DNA of 20,085 bases from Euplotes aediculatus (Eukaryota > Ciliophora > Spirotrichea > Euplotida > Euplotidae), in NCBI GenBank assembly GCA_030463445.1, contig JAQGFW010020381.1:1-20085 (forward strand). Reading direction: 5' to 3'. The notes below the pieces were generated by a model. The model was not told the origin of the DNA, made no database searches, and saw only the letters and a list, made by a program, of their open reading frames with translations. A program made the translations under genes and the position numbers. Shown here one piece after another: positions 20,009 to 20,085 of this stretch; positions within the stretch are counted from its first letter, which is position 1, and each line of letters starts with the position of its first letter.

Positions 20009-20060
20009 ATTTGAAATAATTAATAATATCGGAGCAAGTTCGACCATTATAACGTCATAC
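20009..20060 (-). promoter_or_regulatory. 52-bp 5' leader and promoter of the right-end gene
   Basis: Only 52 bases separate the start codon from the telomere, so promoter and 5' UTR must fit here. This compactness is normal for Euplotes macronuclear genes. The segment contains AT-rich ATTATTAATTATTTCAAAT just before the ATG. No established promoter motif was identified. Confidence 0.6.
20039..20043 (-). other. TCGAA at the breakage-motif position, one base off TTGAA
   Basis: Read inward from the right telomere, 17 bases precede TCGAA (minus strand). The spacing equals that at the left end, but the core differs by one base from TTGAA. In Euplotes the breakage motif may instead lie in the flanking eliminated DNA at some ends, which would leave none here, so this could be a variant site or chance. 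Confidence 0.45.
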
Positions 20061-20085
20061 GGGGTTTTGGGGTTTTGGGGTTTTG
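20061..20085. repeat. right telomere, G4T4 repeat
   Basis: GGGGTTTT repeated three times plus one G (25 bases) to the end of the sequence. It is the complement of the left end and probably a 28-bp tract cut three bases short in assembly. Confidence 0.97.

Noticed and set aside
19832-20014. Plus-strand hydrophobic ORF near the right end
   Set aside because: It is opposite the start of the B-box gene; its Leu/Ile/Val richness is the complement of Glu/Asp/Asn codons.
1-20085. Assignment to Oxytricha or Stylonychia, which share C4A4 telomeres and use UAR = Gln
   Set aside because: The 28-bp telomere, TTGAA at +17, TGA-encoded zinc ligands and the AAA-TAA-A shift all point to Euplotes. Only the interior frames suggest the other code.

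Overview
The window is a complete linear molecule with telomeres at both ends. The left end has 28 bases of C4A4 repeat and the right end has 25 bases of G4T4 repeat. Three features point to a macronuclear chromosome of a Euplotes-like spirotrich ciliate. First, the left telomeric tract is exactly 28 bp and is followed 17 bp later by TTGAA, the known Euplotes chromosome-breakage motif. Second, TGA is read as Cys: in the right-end gene three TGA codons supply Cys ligands of a B-box zinc finger. Third, the same gene needs a +1 shift at AAA-TAA-A, the classic Euplotes frameshift site. At 20 kb it is far larger than the few-kb chromosomes usual for this genus.

Layout, left to right. 357-864 (-) is a MORN-repeat protein end, with probable N-terminal coding sequence up to 1575. 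1749-3893 (+) is a very long purine-rich frame. 4585-4960 (-) is a small spliced coding remnant. 5363-5925 holds two weak ORFs. 5926-7978 is AT-rich with no gene. 7979-9336 (+) is a broken Tc1/IS630-type transposase, perhaps related to Euplotes Tec elements. 9706-10399 (+) is a B-box/coiled-coil relative of the right-end gene. 11229-12539 (+) is a 436-codon frame ending in TGA. 12928-14369 (-) is a spliced coiled-coil protein with a 938-nt intron. 15059-16408 (+) is a long frame with a possible cyclin box. 16703-17534 (-) is a spliced coiled-coil gene. 17741-18175 (+) is another coding segment. 18937-20008 (-) is the intact B-box gene, whose start lies only 52 bp from the right telomere.

The main puzzle is the genetic code. 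The MORN end and the right-end B-box gene are clean under the Euplotes code (TGA = Cys, TAA/TAG = stop). Nearly every interior coding-like frame carries many in-frame TAA/TAG codons in contexts where Gln would be natural. In two cases these frames are joined in phase across good introns. One frame has 31 TAA/TAG and no TGA before its terminal TGA. Either the interior is old decayed coding DNA (CAA/CAG to TAA/TAG is one transition), or it is read, or was once read, with UAR = Gln. The sequence alone does not settle this. Several frame changes near homopolymers could be decay, programmed shifts or assembly indels.

No tRNA, rRNA, CRISPR or virus-like element was recognised. Protein calls rest on motif reading without database searches.
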